From Sphingomonas sp. OV641 (GTDB lineage Bacteria > Pseudomonadota > Alphaproteobacteria > Sphingomonadales > Sphingomonadaceae): a stretch of DNA of 64,000 nucleotides. Of the stretch, positions 34,867-44,392 are shown one piece after another. A model generated the notes under the pieces. It worked only from the letters and a program-made list of their open reading frames with translations. It did not search any database and was not told the origin of the DNA. Every line of letters starts with the position of its first letter. Within the stretch, counting starts at the first letter, position 1. The translations under genes were made by a program, and so were the position numbers. The DNA is taken from the NCBI RefSeq assembly GCF_900109205.1, contig NZ_FNZB01000001.1, forward strand, positions 124,001-188,000, written 5' to 3'.

Positions 34867-36384
34867 ATGCATCCGCGTCACTTCGCCGGGGAGACGCCCG
34901 GCAAAGCCGCTTACATCATGGCTGGCAGCGGCGAACAGGTTACCTACGCCGAACTGGAAGCACGCGCCAATCAGGTGGCGCACTGGCTCCAGTCGCAGGG
35001 CGTGCGCGCCGGCGACGTGGTTGCGCTGATGGCGGAGAACCACCCGCGATTCTATGAGCTGGTTTGGGGGATGCAGCGGATCGGCGTCCACTATCTGGTG
35101 ATTGCCACTGCGCTGACGCAGGGCGAAGTGGCCTACATTCTGCGCGACGCCGATGCGCGCCTGGCGATCCTGTCGGCCAAGGTTCTGGGGCGGCTGGGCG
35201 ACGCACAATTGCCTTGTCCGACGACGTGCCTGGATGACGATCTCGTGGCGACGATCCGTCGCTTCCCGGAAGTCCCGGTGGACGGGGAGGCGCCCGGCAC
35301 CGACATGCTCTATTCGTCCGGCACAACCGGCTTTCCAAAGGGCATCAAGTCGCCATTGCCGGCCAGTTTCGAGCAGCCGCCGCGCGCGGTGGAGATCGGT
35401 TCACGCTTTTTCGGCTACGCTCAGGACAGCGTCTATCTATGTCCTGCGCCGCTTTACCATGCAGCGCCGCTGCGCTGGAGCCTCGCGATCCACCGTCTGG
35501 GCGGGACGGTGGTCCTGATGGAGAAGTTCGACGCGGTCGCGGCGCTCTCGGCGATCGACAGATATAAGGTGACGGTGGCGCAGGTCGTGCCGACGCATCT
35601 CGCGCGGATGCTGGCGCTGCCAGAGGCGGAACGGACGCGCCATGATCTTTCCACGCTGAAGTCCGTATTCCACGCCGGTGCGCCATGCCCCGTGCCGCTG
35701 AAGCATCAGGCGATCGCCTGGCTGGGGCCGATCATCGGTGAATTCTATAGCGGGACCGAAGGGGTGGGGCTGACGGTCGCGACCTGCGCCGATTGGGTCG
35801 CGCGGCCCGGCACGGTTGGGCGGGCCATACAGGGCGAGATCCGCATTTGCGGCGAGGATGGCGAGGAATTGCCGATCGGGGAGGAAGGGCTGGTGCGCTT
35901 CGCCAACCCCAATCCGTTCAGTTACCACAATGATTCCGAACGAACCGCGGCCGCCTATAATCAGCATGGCTGGCCCACGCTTGGCGATATCGGCCGTGTC
36001 GATGCGGACGGCTTTTTGTTCCTGACCGACCGCGCCAATTTCATGATCATCTCGGGCGGCGTGAACATTTATCCGCAGGAGGTGGAGAACCGACTGCTGG
36101 AGCATCCCGACGTCGCGGACGCTGCGGTGATCGGCATGCCCGACGCGGAGATGGGCGAGCAGGTGACGGCACTGATCGAGCCACGAACATGGCCCGTGGT
36201 GAACGAGCCCGAGCTTGCCGCGCGGCTGGACGCCTTCGCGCGTGAAGGGCTGAGCGCAGTCAAGGTGCCGCGTCGCTATGTCTTTCGCCAGACGCTGGAG
36301 CGGACGGACGCAGGCAAACTGGTCAAGCGACGTCTGCGGGATGCGCTGATCGCCCAAGACAATAACGAAGGGATGGCAGCATGA
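34867..36384 (+). CDS. Acyl-CoA synthetase (AMP-forming), second of two
   Basis: A 505-residue adenylate-forming ligase. The P-loop is YSSGTTGFPKG (149-159); other motifs are EFYSGTEGVG, LGDIGRVDADGFLFLTDRANFMIISGGVNIYPQEVE and a C-terminal DAGKLVKRRLRD with the catalytic lysine. AGGAG lies upstream of ATG 34867. Its stop overlaps the MFS carrier start (ATGA), coupling activation to uptake. The sequence beginning MHPRHFAGETPGKAAYIMA is typical of sphingomonad acyl-CoA synthetases placed in steroid- or terpenoid-type pathways, but the substrate is not identified. Confidence 0.93.
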   Translation: MHPRHFAGETPGKAAYIMAGSGEQVTYAELEARANQVAHWLQSQGVRAGDVVALMAENHPRFYELVWGMQRIGVHYLVIATALTQGEVAYILRDADARLAILSAKVLGRLGDAQLPCPTTCLDDDLVATIRRFPEVPVDGEAPGTDMLYSSGTTGFPKGIKSPLPASFEQPPRAVEIGSRFFGYAQDSVYLCPAPLYHAAPLRWSLAIHRLGGTVVLMEKFDAVAALSAIDRYKVTVAQVVPTHLARMLALPEAERTRHDLSTLKSVFHAGAPCPVPLKHQAIAWLGPIIGEFYSGTEGVGLTVATCADWVARPGTVGRAIQGEIRICGEDGEELPIGEEGLVRFANPNPFSYHNDSERTAAAYNQHGWPTLGDIGRVDADGFLFLTDRANFMIISGGVNIYPQEVENRLLEHPDVADAAVIGMPDAEMGEQVTALIEPRTWPVVNEPELAARLDAFAREGLSAVKVPRRYVFRQTLERTDAGKLVKRRLRDALIAQDNNEGMAA

Positions 36385-37748
36385 GCAGTGCGGCACGTGC
36401 GTTGACCGACGTGGCTGAGGCGGAGGCTGAGGCGATCACGCCAGAGGCGACGCCCCAGGACTTTCCGCTGCCAAGCGCGATCGCGGCCCGCTACACGGTT
36501 GGGCTGCTGACGATCGTCTACATGCTCAATTTCGTCGACCGGCAGATCGTCAACATTCTGGCCGAACCGATCAAGCGCGACCTGGGATTGGCGGATTGGC
36601 AGCTCGGCGCGATGACCGGCCTTGGCTTCGCAATGTTCTATACGACGCTGGGCATTCCGATGGCGCGGCTGGCCGAGCGCTGGCATCGCGGGCGGATCAT
36701 CGCCGGCTGCCTGGTCGTTTGGAGCGGCTTCACGGTGGTCTGCGGCATGTCGACCACCTTCGTGCAGATCCTGCTGGCGCGGATCGGTGTGGGCGTGGGT
36801 GAGGCGGGTTGCACGCCATCGGCGCAGTCGTTGATTGCCGACAGCGTGCCGCTCAACAAACGCGCGTCGGCATTGGGCACCTTTTCGATGGGCGTGCCAG
36901 TCGGCTCGCTGGCGGGCCTCGTGCTCGGCGGGATCGTCGCGCAAAGCTATGGCTGGCGGGCGGCGTTCATGGTGGCGGGCGCGCCGGGGGTGATCCTGGC
37001 ACTGATCGCCTTTGCCACCTTGCGTGATCCGCGGCCGAGCAGCACGCCGGCCTCGCGCGCGAACCTGCTGCCGCTGAGCGCGGTACTGGCGCAGCTTCGC
37101 CAGCAGCCGGCCTTCTGGTGGCTGGCGGCGGGATCGGCGATCACCTCCTTTGTCGGCTATGGCCAGCAGGCGTTCTACGTCTCCTTCTTCCTGCGCAACT
37201 ATACGCCCGAACTGGCCGCGGCGGCGCAAAGCGTCGGCTTTGCCGGACCGCTGGCATTCGTGGGCGTGGCATTGGGCATCGTTCTTGGCGTGTCGGGCGG
37301 GATCGGGACGCTGGTCGGCGGCCGCCTCGGCGATCGCTTCGCGGCGCAAGGACCAGGCGGATACGGCATGGTGGCCGCGATCTCGATGCTGATTGCCGGG
37401 CCGCTGCTCGCGGCGGTGTTCTTCCTCGGCAGCGGGCTGACGATCCTGGCGCTGCTCGCCGTGCCGCTGTTCTTCAAGAACATGTGGTTCGGCCCGGTGT
37501 TCGCCGGCATTCAGGGGATGATTCCGCAACGCTCGCGATCGACCGCCACGGCGATCTTCCTGTTCGTGCTCAATGCCGGTGGGCTGGGGCTTGGGGCGTT
37601 GCTGACCGGCCTGATCAGCGACATGTTCGCGACGAGCTACGGCGAGGCGGAGGGCGTGCGTTATGCGCTGGTCGCCACCTCGCTCGTCTCCTTCCTGTCC
37701 GCCGCCTGCTTCTGGCGCGCCGCCGTGGCGATGCGCCGGGCGGCGTGA
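36381..37748 (+). CDS. MFS transporter (Spinster-like)
   Basis: A 455-residue carrier with twelve predicted helices after a soluble Glu-rich N-terminus of about 35 residues. The first helix segment, GLLTIVYMLNFVDRQIVNIL, with the MFS loop motif MARLAERWHRGR, and GVGEAGCTPSAQSLIAD are those of Spinster-type MFS proteins common in sphingomonads. It is translationally coupled to the upstream ligase. It probably moves the acid across the inner membrane after TonB-dependent import. Confidence 0.92.
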   Translation: MSSAARALTDVAEAEAEAITPEATPQDFPLPSAIAARYTVGLLTIVYMLNFVDRQIVNILAEPIKRDLGLADWQLGAMTGLGFAMFYTTLGIPMARLAERWHRGRIIAGCLVVWSGFTVVCGMSTTFVQILLARIGVGVGEAGCTPSAQSLIADSVPLNKRASALGTFSMGVPVGSLAGLVLGGIVAQSYGWRAAFMVAGAPGVILALIAFATLRDPRPSSTPASRANLLPLSAVLAQLRQQPAFWWLAAGSAITSFVGYGQQAFYVSFFLRNYTPELAAAAQSVGFAGPLAFVGVALGIVLGVSGGIGTLVGGRLGDRFAAQGPGGYGMVAAISMLIAGPLLAAVFFLGSGLTILALLAVPLFFKNMWFGPVFAGIQGMIPQRSRSTATAIFLFVLNAGGLGLGALLTGLISDMFATSYGEAEGVRYALVATSLVSFLSAACFWRAAVAMRRAA

Positions 37749-37778
37749 ATTCTTACATGATCAACAAGGGACCATTTC

Positions 37779-38561
37779 ATGCAGATTACCGCTGATACCG
37801 CCGCCGTCGTGACGGGCGGCGCCTCCGGCCTCGGCCGCGCCAGTGCCGAGGCGCTCGCCGCCGCCGGCGTGAAGGTCGCCATTTTCGACCTGAACGAGGA
37901 AGCGGGACAGGAGGTCGCCGATGCGATCGGCGGCATCTTCTGCCACGTCAATATCATGAGCGAGGAGTCGGTGCTCGCCGGCTTCGAAAAGGCACGCGCG
38001 GCGCACGGCCAGGAGCGCATCCTGGTCCATTGCGCGATGGCGAACCGCAAGGGCAAGACTGTCGGTCGCAACAAGCAGACTGGCGAGTTCACGCGCTTCT
38101 CCACGGAGGATTTCGCCTTCGCCACCGACGGCATCCTGATCTCCAGCTACCGCATGGCGTCGCTCTCCGCCTTCGGCATGGCAGGCCTGGAGCCGCTGGA
38201 GGATGGCGAGCGCGGAACGATCATCATGACCTCGTCGGTCGCGGCGCAGGACGCACAGATCGGGCAGGTCGCCTATGGCGCGGGCAAGGCGGGCGTGAAC
38301 GGCATGGTCCTGCCGATGGCGCGCGACCTGATGGACCTCGGCATTCGCGTCAATGCGATCATGCCCGGGATCTTCGGCACGCCGCTGCTCGGCAAATTGC
38401 CGCAGCAGGTGTTCGACAACCTCAATGCGTCGGTGCCGTTTCCCAAGCGGCTGGGCAAGCCGGACGAATATGGTTCGCTGGTGCTGGAACTGGTGCGCAA
38501 TGCTTATTTCAACGGCCAGTCGATCCGGCTGGACGGCGCGATCCGCATGGCGCCTCGGTGA
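37779..38561 (+). CDS. SDR dehydrogenase, 3-hydroxyacyl-CoA dehydrogenase type II-like
   Basis: A 260-residue classical SDR related to HSD17B10-type 3-hydroxyacyl-CoA dehydrogenases. The cofactor motif is VTGGASGLG (11-19). The catalytic residues are Ser152/153, Tyr166 and Lys170 in TSSVAAQDAQIGQVAYGAGK. The NNAG motif is replaced by HCAMANRKGK (84-93), as in this subgroup. It begins at ATG 37779, 30 bp after the MFS gene, and precedes the thiolase gene across a REP element. It would oxidise the beta-hydroxy group before thiolysis. Confidence 0.92.
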   Translation: MQITADTAAVVTGGASGLGRASAEALAAAGVKVAIFDLNEEAGQEVADAIGGIFCHVNIMSEESVLAGFEKARAAHGQERILVHCAMANRKGKTVGRNKQTGEFTRFSTEDFAFATDGILISSYRMASLSAFGMAGLEPLEDGERGTIIMTSSVAAQDAQIGQVAYGAGKAGVNGMVLPMARDLMDLGIRVNAIMPGIFGTPLLGKLPQQVFDNLNASVPFPKRLGKPDEYGSLVLELVRNAYFNGQSIRLDGAIRMAPR

Positions 38562-38592
38562 ATTGAGGGTGCGGAACACCGACTGTTCCACC

Positions 38593-38688
38593 CGTCATCC
38601 CGGACTTGATCCGGGATCCATGGTTCCGCACACACTGAGGCCGATGCGTACGCGGCACGTCGGATCCCGGATCAAGTCCGGGATGACG
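38593..38688. repeat. REP-like palindrome between SDR and thiolase genes
   Basis: Perfect 27-bp inverted arms (38593-38619 and 38662-38688), each containing the internal palindrome CCGGACTTGATCCGG, are separated by 42 bp. The same type of CCGGACTTGATCCGG element is very common between sphingomonad genes. It separates two genes of one operon and may stabilise the upstream mRNA end. Confidence 0.9.
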
Positions 38689-38747
38689 GCGCGAGTGGGG
38701 CTGCGACCCGGCCCAAGGACAAGTCCGGACTTCAAAGAGGTACGACC

Positions 38748-40007
38748 ATGACCACCGCCTATATCGTCGATGCCGTTCGCACCCCGCGCGGGGGTGGCAA
38801 GCTGGGCAAGGGCGCGCTGACGCATCTTCACCCGCAGCATCTCGGCGCGACCGTGCTGAAGGCGCTGAAGGAGCGCAACAATCTCGATACGTCCAAGGTG
38901 GACGACATCATCTGGTCGACCAGCCAGCAGCGCGGCAAGCAGGGCGGGGATCTCGGCCGCCTCTCCGCGCTCTACGCCGGCTATGACACCAAGGCGTCCG
39001 GCGTGACGCTGGATCGCTATTGCGGTGGCGGGATCAGCAGCGTCGGCTTCGCCGCATCGCAGATCATCGCCGGGTTCGAGGATGTCGTGATCGCTGGCGG
39101 CACTGAAATGATGAGCCACCATGCGGAGGCGGACAGCTGGGAACAGGGCACCCCCCTTGCGCAGCTCGGCCGCGCCAAAGGCAATTACGCGCTGTACGAC
39201 GAACACCCGATCTCGCACGTCGGCGTCGCTGCGGATGCCATTGCCGGCATGGAGGGCATCACGCGCGAGGAGCTCGATGCCTTTGGTGCCGAGAGCCAGC
39301 GCCGGGCGGCCGTGGCGATGGAAGAGGGACGTTTCGATAAGAGCGTCGTACCCGTGTATAACGACGACGGCTCGCTCGCCCTCGATCGCGACGAGTTCCC
39401 GCGTCCGCAGACGACGGCCGAAAGCCTGGCGACGCTGAAGCCGAGTTTCGTGGCGATCAACGACGTCGCCGCCTCGCCGGACGGCACGACGATGAAGCAG
39501 ATGATCCAGCGCAAGTACCCGGATCTGGATTGGAAGCCGGTGCATCATGCCGGCACGTCGTCTGGCGTGGTCGACGGCTCTGCGGCACTGCTGCTCGCAT
39601 CGGAGGAAGGGCTGAAGGCGAATGGCTGGAAGGCGCGGGCGCGGATCGTCACCGCGGTGAACCATGGCGATTGCCCCACGCTGATCCTCAACGCGCCGGT
39701 TCCCGCCGCGAAGAAGGCGCTGCAGCGTGCGGGCCTGACAGTTGACGACATCGATGTTTGGGAAATTAACGAGGCGTTCGCCATCGTGACGGAGAAAGCG
39801 ATCCGTGATCTGGGGCTGGACCGTGCCAAGGTGAACGTCAACGGCGGCGCCATCGCGCTGGGGCATCCGATCGGCGCGACGGGCTCGATGCTGATCGGCA
39901 CCGCGCTTGACGAACTGGAGCGCACCGGCGGCCGCTATGCGCTGATCACGCAATGCGCCTTTGGCGGCATGGCGCCGGCGCTGATCATCGAGCGCGTCGA
40001 GGGCTGA
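38748..40007 (+). CDS. Acetyl-CoA C-acyltransferase (thiolase)
   Basis: A 419-residue thiolase. The nucleophile is Cys92 in DRYCGGGISS, with Asn341 in INEAFA, His373 in GGAIALGHPIGATG and the second cysteine Cys403 in TQCAFGGMAP; the last differs from the usual C-x-G-G-G form. It catalyses the thiolytic cleavage step of a beta-oxidation-like pathway. AGAGGTACGACC precedes ATG 38748. It completes the CoA-thioester degradation set formed by two ligases, the CoA-transferase and two SDRs. Confidence 0.94.
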   Translation: MTTAYIVDAVRTPRGGGKLGKGALTHLHPQHLGATVLKALKERNNLDTSKVDDIIWSTSQQRGKQGGDLGRLSALYAGYDTKASGVTLDRYCGGGISSVGFAASQIIAGFEDVVIAGGTEMMSHHAEADSWEQGTPLAQLGRAKGNYALYDEHPISHVGVAADAIAGMEGITREELDAFGAESQRRAAVAMEEGRFDKSVVPVYNDDGSLALDRDEFPRPQTTAESLATLKPSFVAINDVAASPDGTTMKQMIQRKYPDLDWKPVHHAGTSSGVVDGSAALLLASEEGLKANGWKARARIVTAVNHGDCPTLILNAPVPAAKKALQRAGLTVDDIDVWEINEAFAIVTEKAIRDLGLDRAKVNVNGGAIALGHPIGATGSMLIGTALDELERTGGRYALITQCAFGGMAPALIIERVEG

Positions 40008-40121
40008 CGTGACTTGGGCAGGTCCGCGCGGCGTGTAGCGATGCAAAAGGTTCGTGACGGGATGGGGGTGCCGCCACGAACGCCGCTTGCCACCGGTCTT
40101 GGCTGACGGATAGTCAGGTGC

Positions 40122-41510
40122 ATGGACCCGGCAAAGGAGCAGGATTGGAGCGCTCGCGCAGCCGCCTTGAAGGCGGCGGGGGATCTGCCGGGCGCCGCGC
40201 AGGCCTATGCCGCTGCCGTTCGGATGCGGCCGCAAAGCGCGGTCGCCGAGCACAATCTGGCGGCGACGCTTGGCGATCTGGGGGATCATGCCGGTGCGAT
40301 CGCCGCCACGCAGCGCGCCATCCACAAGGGGGGGAACGCGCCTGAAACATGGCTGGTGCGCGCACGGTCGCTTCAGGCGATGGGCGATACGGCTGCCGCC
40401 GAACACGCCTATGAAGAGGCGATCAGGCGCCGTCCCGATTATGCGGTGGCGCATCGCGATCTGGCGCAATTGCGCTGGATGCTGAGTGCTTCGCCGGCGG
40501 AGGCGATGCGATCACTGGATGGCGCACCCGACACGCGGGAGCTTGCCCTTGTTCGCGCCACGGTGCTTGGCGGGATCGGCGATCATGCTGCTGCCCGGCG
40601 GGTGGTGGCGCAGGCGTTGCAGCGCGCGCCGGGCGACCTGGCATTGCAGCTGACGGCCGCGGCTCAGGCGGGGCGCGCTGGCGACGCGGCGGCCCAGCTG
40701 GCCCATGCCACGGCCGCCTTGAAGATTGCGCCCGCGTCTGTTGAGGCGGCGAGGGCGGCGGTCGAGGCGCTGCTTCATGCAGGGCGGATCGGGGAAGCTG
40801 TCGGCCTGGCCGAGCGGGTGGTGGCGGCGGCGCCAGACGACCAGGCGGCCCTGGCCCTGCTTGCCACGGCATGGCGGCTTTCGGGTGACACGCGCCACAC
40901 GCTGTTGTGCGAGGACAAGGCTCTGATTTCGCACGACCTTATTCCCGTTCCGGCGGGCTGGTCCGATCGCGATGCGTTTCTGCACGAGCTGGCGGGTGCG
41001 TTGCGGGAACTGCACGGCTGGCGGTCGCATCCGCTGGGTCAGTCACTGCGGCATGGCAGCCAGACGCAGGTCGATCTGACAAAGGTGCAGGTGCCAGTGA
41101 TCCAGGCGCTTTTCGCGACGTTGCCGGTGCTGATCGATGCGCACGTCGCCGGGTTGGCGCGGGGCGATGATCCTGTGCGGCGGCGGATCGGGGTGGGCTG
41201 GAGAATAGCCGGCGCCTGGTCGGTTCAGCTGCAACCGGGCGGCTTTCACACCGACCATGTTCACCCGGAGGGTTGGCTATCATCCGCTTTTTACGTGTCG
41301 CTACCAAAGGTCGTGGCGCGAGAACCAGAGGGCTGGCTGGCGTTCGGGCGGCCGGGGATTGCGACAACACCGCCGCTGGAGCCTTTCCGGCGGCTGCGGC
41401 CCGAACCCGGCATGCTTGCACTTTTCCCGTCTTACCTGTGGCACGGCACGGAGCCGTTCAGCGGCGAAGAACCGCGCCTGACCGTGGCGTTCGATATCGT
41501 GCCGGGGTGA
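40122..41510 (+). CDS. TPR protein with C-terminal 2-oxoglutarate/Fe(II) oxygenase domain
   Basis: A 462-residue protein. Residues 1-260 are TPR-like helical repeats. The C-terminal part (about 280-462) matches the putative 2OG-Fe(II) oxygenase family PF13759. Iron ligands are likely within FHTDHVHPEGW (His376/Asp378 or His379/His381), distal His441 in LWHGTEPF, and Arg452 binding 2-oxoglutarate in EEPRLTVAFD. There is no signal peptide, so it acts in the cytoplasm. Such proteins often sit near TonB receptors and peptidases in sphingomonads; the substrate may be a peptide or protein side chain, which is inference. Confidence 0.88.
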   Translation: MDPAKEQDWSARAAALKAAGDLPGAAQAYAAAVRMRPQSAVAEHNLAATLGDLGDHAGAIAATQRAIHKGGNAPETWLVRARSLQAMGDTAAAEHAYEEAIRRRPDYAVAHRDLAQLRWMLSASPAEAMRSLDGAPDTRELALVRATVLGGIGDHAAARRVVAQALQRAPGDLALQLTAAAQAGRAGDAAAQLAHATAALKIAPASVEAARAAVEALLHAGRIGEAVGLAERVVAAAPDDQAALALLATAWRLSGDTRHTLLCEDKALISHDLIPVPAGWSDRDAFLHELAGALRELHGWRSHPLGQSLRHGSQTQVDLTKVQVPVIQALFATLPVLIDAHVAGLARGDDPVRRRIGVGWRIAGAWSVQLQPGGFHTDHVHPEGWLSSAFYVSLPKVVAREPEGWLAFGRPGIATTPPLEPFRRLRPEPGMLALFPSYLWHGTEPFSGEEPRLTVAFDIVPG

Positions 41511-41552
41511 AAATCGGAAAGTTTCGGAGAATTTCGGAAAGTGTCGGGTGCG

Positions 41553-41569
41553 GTTTGACCGCAAACGTG
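41553..41569 (+). promoter_or_regulatory. GCAAACGTG motif upstream of the M14 peptidase
   Basis: GTTTG (41553-41557) and CAAAC (41562-41566) form an inverted repeat, and GCAAACGTG (41561-41569) is the same 9-mer found twice upstream of the TonB receptor gene at 44738. It lies 39-55 bp before the peptidase start. Confidence 0.5.
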
Positions 41570-41607
41570 CGTCTTAGGGTTCAGCAGCGATATAAACGGG
41601 GGGTAAT

Positions 41608-44385
41608 ATGACCAGATTGGGACTTTTCTGCGGGGCGGCGGCACTGGCGCTCGCGGTTCCGGCATTGGCCGATCCGATCACCCCCAAATCCGGCACGCTG
41701 CCGTCGCCGGCGGAAGCTTTTCCGACCGAGCCTGGAAGCGATTATTACCTCGCCAACTACGATGCTTATGAGAAGTATCTGAAGACGCTGGCGGCCCAGT
41801 CCGATCGCATGAAGCTGATCGACATCGGCAAGAGCGCCGAGGGGCGGACGATGTGGACGGCCGTCGTCTCCTCGCCCGCGAACCTCGCCAAGCTGGACCG
41901 CTATCGTGAGATCGCCCGCCGGCTCGCCAAGGCAGAAGGCGTGAGCGAGGCGGAGGCCAAGACGCTGGCCGCCGAGGGTCGCGCGATCGTGTGGATCGAC
42001 GCCGGGCTGCACGCGACCGAGACGGTGACGACGCAGAGCCAGATTCACGTTCTCTACCGGATGCTGAGCGGACAGGATGCCGAGACCAAGCGCATCCTGG
42101 AAGAAACCATCGTGCTGTTCGGGCACGACAATCCCGATGGGCTGCAGCTGGTCGCCGACTGGTACATGCGCAACCCCGACCCCAAGGATCGCGAGTTCCG
42201 CACCATTCCGCGGCTGTACCAGAAATATGTCGGGCACGATAACAACCGCGACAGCTTCATGTCGCAGATGCCCGAGACGACCGCAGTGAACCGCGTGCTG
42301 TTCCGCGAATGGTATCCGCAGATCATCTTCAACCAGCACCAGACCGGCCCCGCCGGCATGGTCGTGTTCGTTCCGCCGTTCCGCGATCCCTTTAACTACA
42401 ACTACAGCCCGATCGTGATGACTGAGCTGCAGGAAGTCGGCGCGGCGATGCATAGCCGGCTGGTGTCCGAGCAGAAGCCGGGGTCGGGCATGCGCTCCGC
42501 GGCGCCTTATTCCACCTGGCACAACGGCATGGTCCGCTCGGTTGCGTATTTCCACAATTCGATCGGGCTGCTGACCGAGATCATCGGCGGGCCGACGCCC
42601 GAGAAGATCCCGCTGATCCCCGATTTCCAGCTCGCGCGCAATGACGAGCCGCTGCCGGTCGCGCCGCAGGAATGGCACCTGAAGGACAGCCTGGAATACC
42701 AGAACTCGCTCGATCGCGCCGTGATGGACTATGCCGCGCGCAATCGCGAGCGGCTGCTGATGAACATCTGGCGCATGGGCGACCAGGCGATCGCGCGCGG
42801 CAAGCGCGACAGCTGGACGATCACACCCAACGACGTTGATGCGGTGAAGGAAGCAGCCAAGGGCAGGACGGCCGAGGGCGGCGAAGTCTATTTCCGCGGC
42901 CCCCCTCCGGTCGATAGCGGGCTCTACAAGACCGTGCTGCAGGATCCGGCGAAGCGCGATCCGCGTGGCTATGTGCTGCCGCCGATGCAGCGCGACACGC
43001 CGACCACGATTGCCTTCCTCAACGCGCTCTTGAAGACGGGTGTCGATATCGAGCAGGCGACGGCGCCATTCACGGCGGGTGGCAAGCGCTATCCCGCGGG
43101 CAGTTATGTGGTGAAGACCGCGCAGGCCTATCGCCCGCACGTGCTCGACATGTTCGAGCCGCAGGATCACCCGCATGATCTGGAATATCCCGGCGGTCCG
43201 CCCAAGGCTCCGTATGACATCACCGGCTATACGCTGGCCTATCAAATGGGCGTGCAGTTCGACCGCATTCTCGACGGGTTCGACGGACAGTTCACGCGGG
43301 TCACGACCGATCAGCTGACCCCGCCGCCGGGGCGCTTGCTGGGATCGGGCAATGCCGGCTTCATCGTCGGGCATGAGACGAACAACAGCTTCATCCTGAC
43401 CAACCGGCTGCTGAAGGCAGGCGTGCCTGTCTCCTGGCTGGACGCGCCGACCAAGGCAGGCAGCGTGACCTTCGCGCCGGGCGCGCTGTGGATCCCGGCG
43501 ACGCCGCAGGCGGCCGCGATCATCGCGCAATCCGCGCCGCTGGGGGTTGACGCCCATCGCGTGTCGCGCGCCCCCACGGCGGCGAAGACCGCGTTGAAGC
43601 CGGTGCGCGTGGGGCTGGTGGATCACTATGGCGGCGTGATGCCGGCCGGCTGGACCCGCTGGCTGCTGGAACAATATGAATTCCCGTTCGAGGTGGTCTA
43701 TCCGCAGACGCTCGATGCCGGGAACCTGAAGGCGAAATATGACGTGCTCGTCTTTGCCGACGGCACGGTACCGGTGCAGCGCGGCGGCGCCTATCCGGGC
43801 GGTTACCGCAATTCCATGCCCAAGCCGGCGGACATTCCGGCGGACTATCGCGCCTGGCTGGGCGATGTAAGCAAGGACAAGTCGGTGCCGGCGATTGATG
43901 CCTTCGCCAAGGCGGGCGGCACGGTGATCACGGTGGGCAGCGCCAATGCGCTCGCCTCCATGCTGTCACCGGCGATCCAGCCGGCGCTGGTGACGAAAAA
44001 GCCGGACGGGACGGTCGCCGCGCTCGATCACAAGCAGTTCTACATCCCCGGCTCGGTGCTGTCGGCGAGCGTCGATCCGACCAAGCCGCTGGCCTATGGC
44101 ATGGCGCCCAGGGTGGATCTGTTCTTCGACGAGAGCCAGCCGTTCGTGCCGGCAGCGGGCGCGACCCCGATCGTTACTTTCGACAGCGCGACGCCGCTGC
44201 GCAGCGGCTGGGCCGTGGGGCAGGAGAAGCTGAAGGGCACCGTGGCCGTGGCCGAGGTGGATCTGGGCGAGGGCAAGCTGTTCGCGATGGGGCCGGAAGT
44301 GACCCAGCGCGCGCAGCCCTATGCCTCGTTCAAGCTGCTGTTCAACGGCATCCTCTACGGCCCGGCGAGCGCTGCGGCGCAATAA
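41608..44385 (+). CDS. Secreted M14-family zinc carboxypeptidase
   Basis: A 925-residue exported metallopeptidase. The signal peptide (MTRLGLFCGAAALALAVPALA) is followed by a peptidase M14 domain. Zinc ligands are His135 and Glu138 in GLHATE and His244 in FNQHQTG; substrate-binding Arg214 lies in DNNRDSF; the catalytic Glu is probably Glu324 in LLTEIIGG. The C-terminal half (about residues 560-925) is an extra region including a glutamine-amidotransferase-like fold segment (RVGLVDHYGGVMPAGWTRWLLEQY) of unknown role. It probably trims peptides in the periplasm before uptake of the products. Confidence 0.92.
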   Translation: MTRLGLFCGAAALALAVPALADPITPKSGTLPSPAEAFPTEPGSDYYLANYDAYEKYLKTLAAQSDRMKLIDIGKSAEGRTMWTAVVSSPANLAKLDRYREIARRLAKAEGVSEAEAKTLAAEGRAIVWIDAGLHATETVTTQSQIHVLYRMLSGQDAETKRILEETIVLFGHDNPDGLQLVADWYMRNPDPKDREFRTIPRLYQKYVGHDNNRDSFMSQMPETTAVNRVLFREWYPQIIFNQHQTGPAGMVVFVPPFRDPFNYNYSPIVMTELQEVGAAMHSRLVSEQKPGSGMRSAAPYSTWHNGMVRSVAYFHNSIGLLTEIIGGPTPEKIPLIPDFQLARNDEPLPVAPQEWHLKDSLEYQNSLDRAVMDYAARNRERLLMNIWRMGDQAIARGKRDSWTITPNDVDAVKEAAKGRTAEGGEVYFRGPPPVDSGLYKTVLQDPAKRDPRGYVLPPMQRDTPTTIAFLNALLKTGVDIEQATAPFTAGGKRYPAGSYVVKTAQAYRPHVLDMFEPQDHPHDLEYPGGPPKAPYDITGYTLAYQMGVQFDRILDGFDGQFTRVTTDQLTPPPGRLLGSGNAGFIVGHETNNSFILTNRLLKAGVPVSWLDAPTKAGSVTFAPGALWIPATPQAAAIIAQSAPLGVDAHRVSRAPTAAKTALKPVRVGLVDHYGGVMPAGWTRWLLEQYEFPFEVVYPQTLDAGNLKAKYDVLVFADGTVPVQRGGAYPGGYRNSMPKPADIPADYRAWLGDVSKDKSVPAIDAFAKAGGTVITVGSANALASMLSPAIQPALVTKKPDGTVAALDHKQFYIPGSVLSASVDPTKPLAYGMAPRVDLFFDESQPFVPAAGATPIVTFDSATPLRSGWAVGQEKLKGTVAVAEVDLGEGKLFAMGPEVTQRAQPYASFKLLFNGILYGPASAAAQ

Positions 44386-44392
44386 GGCGGGG

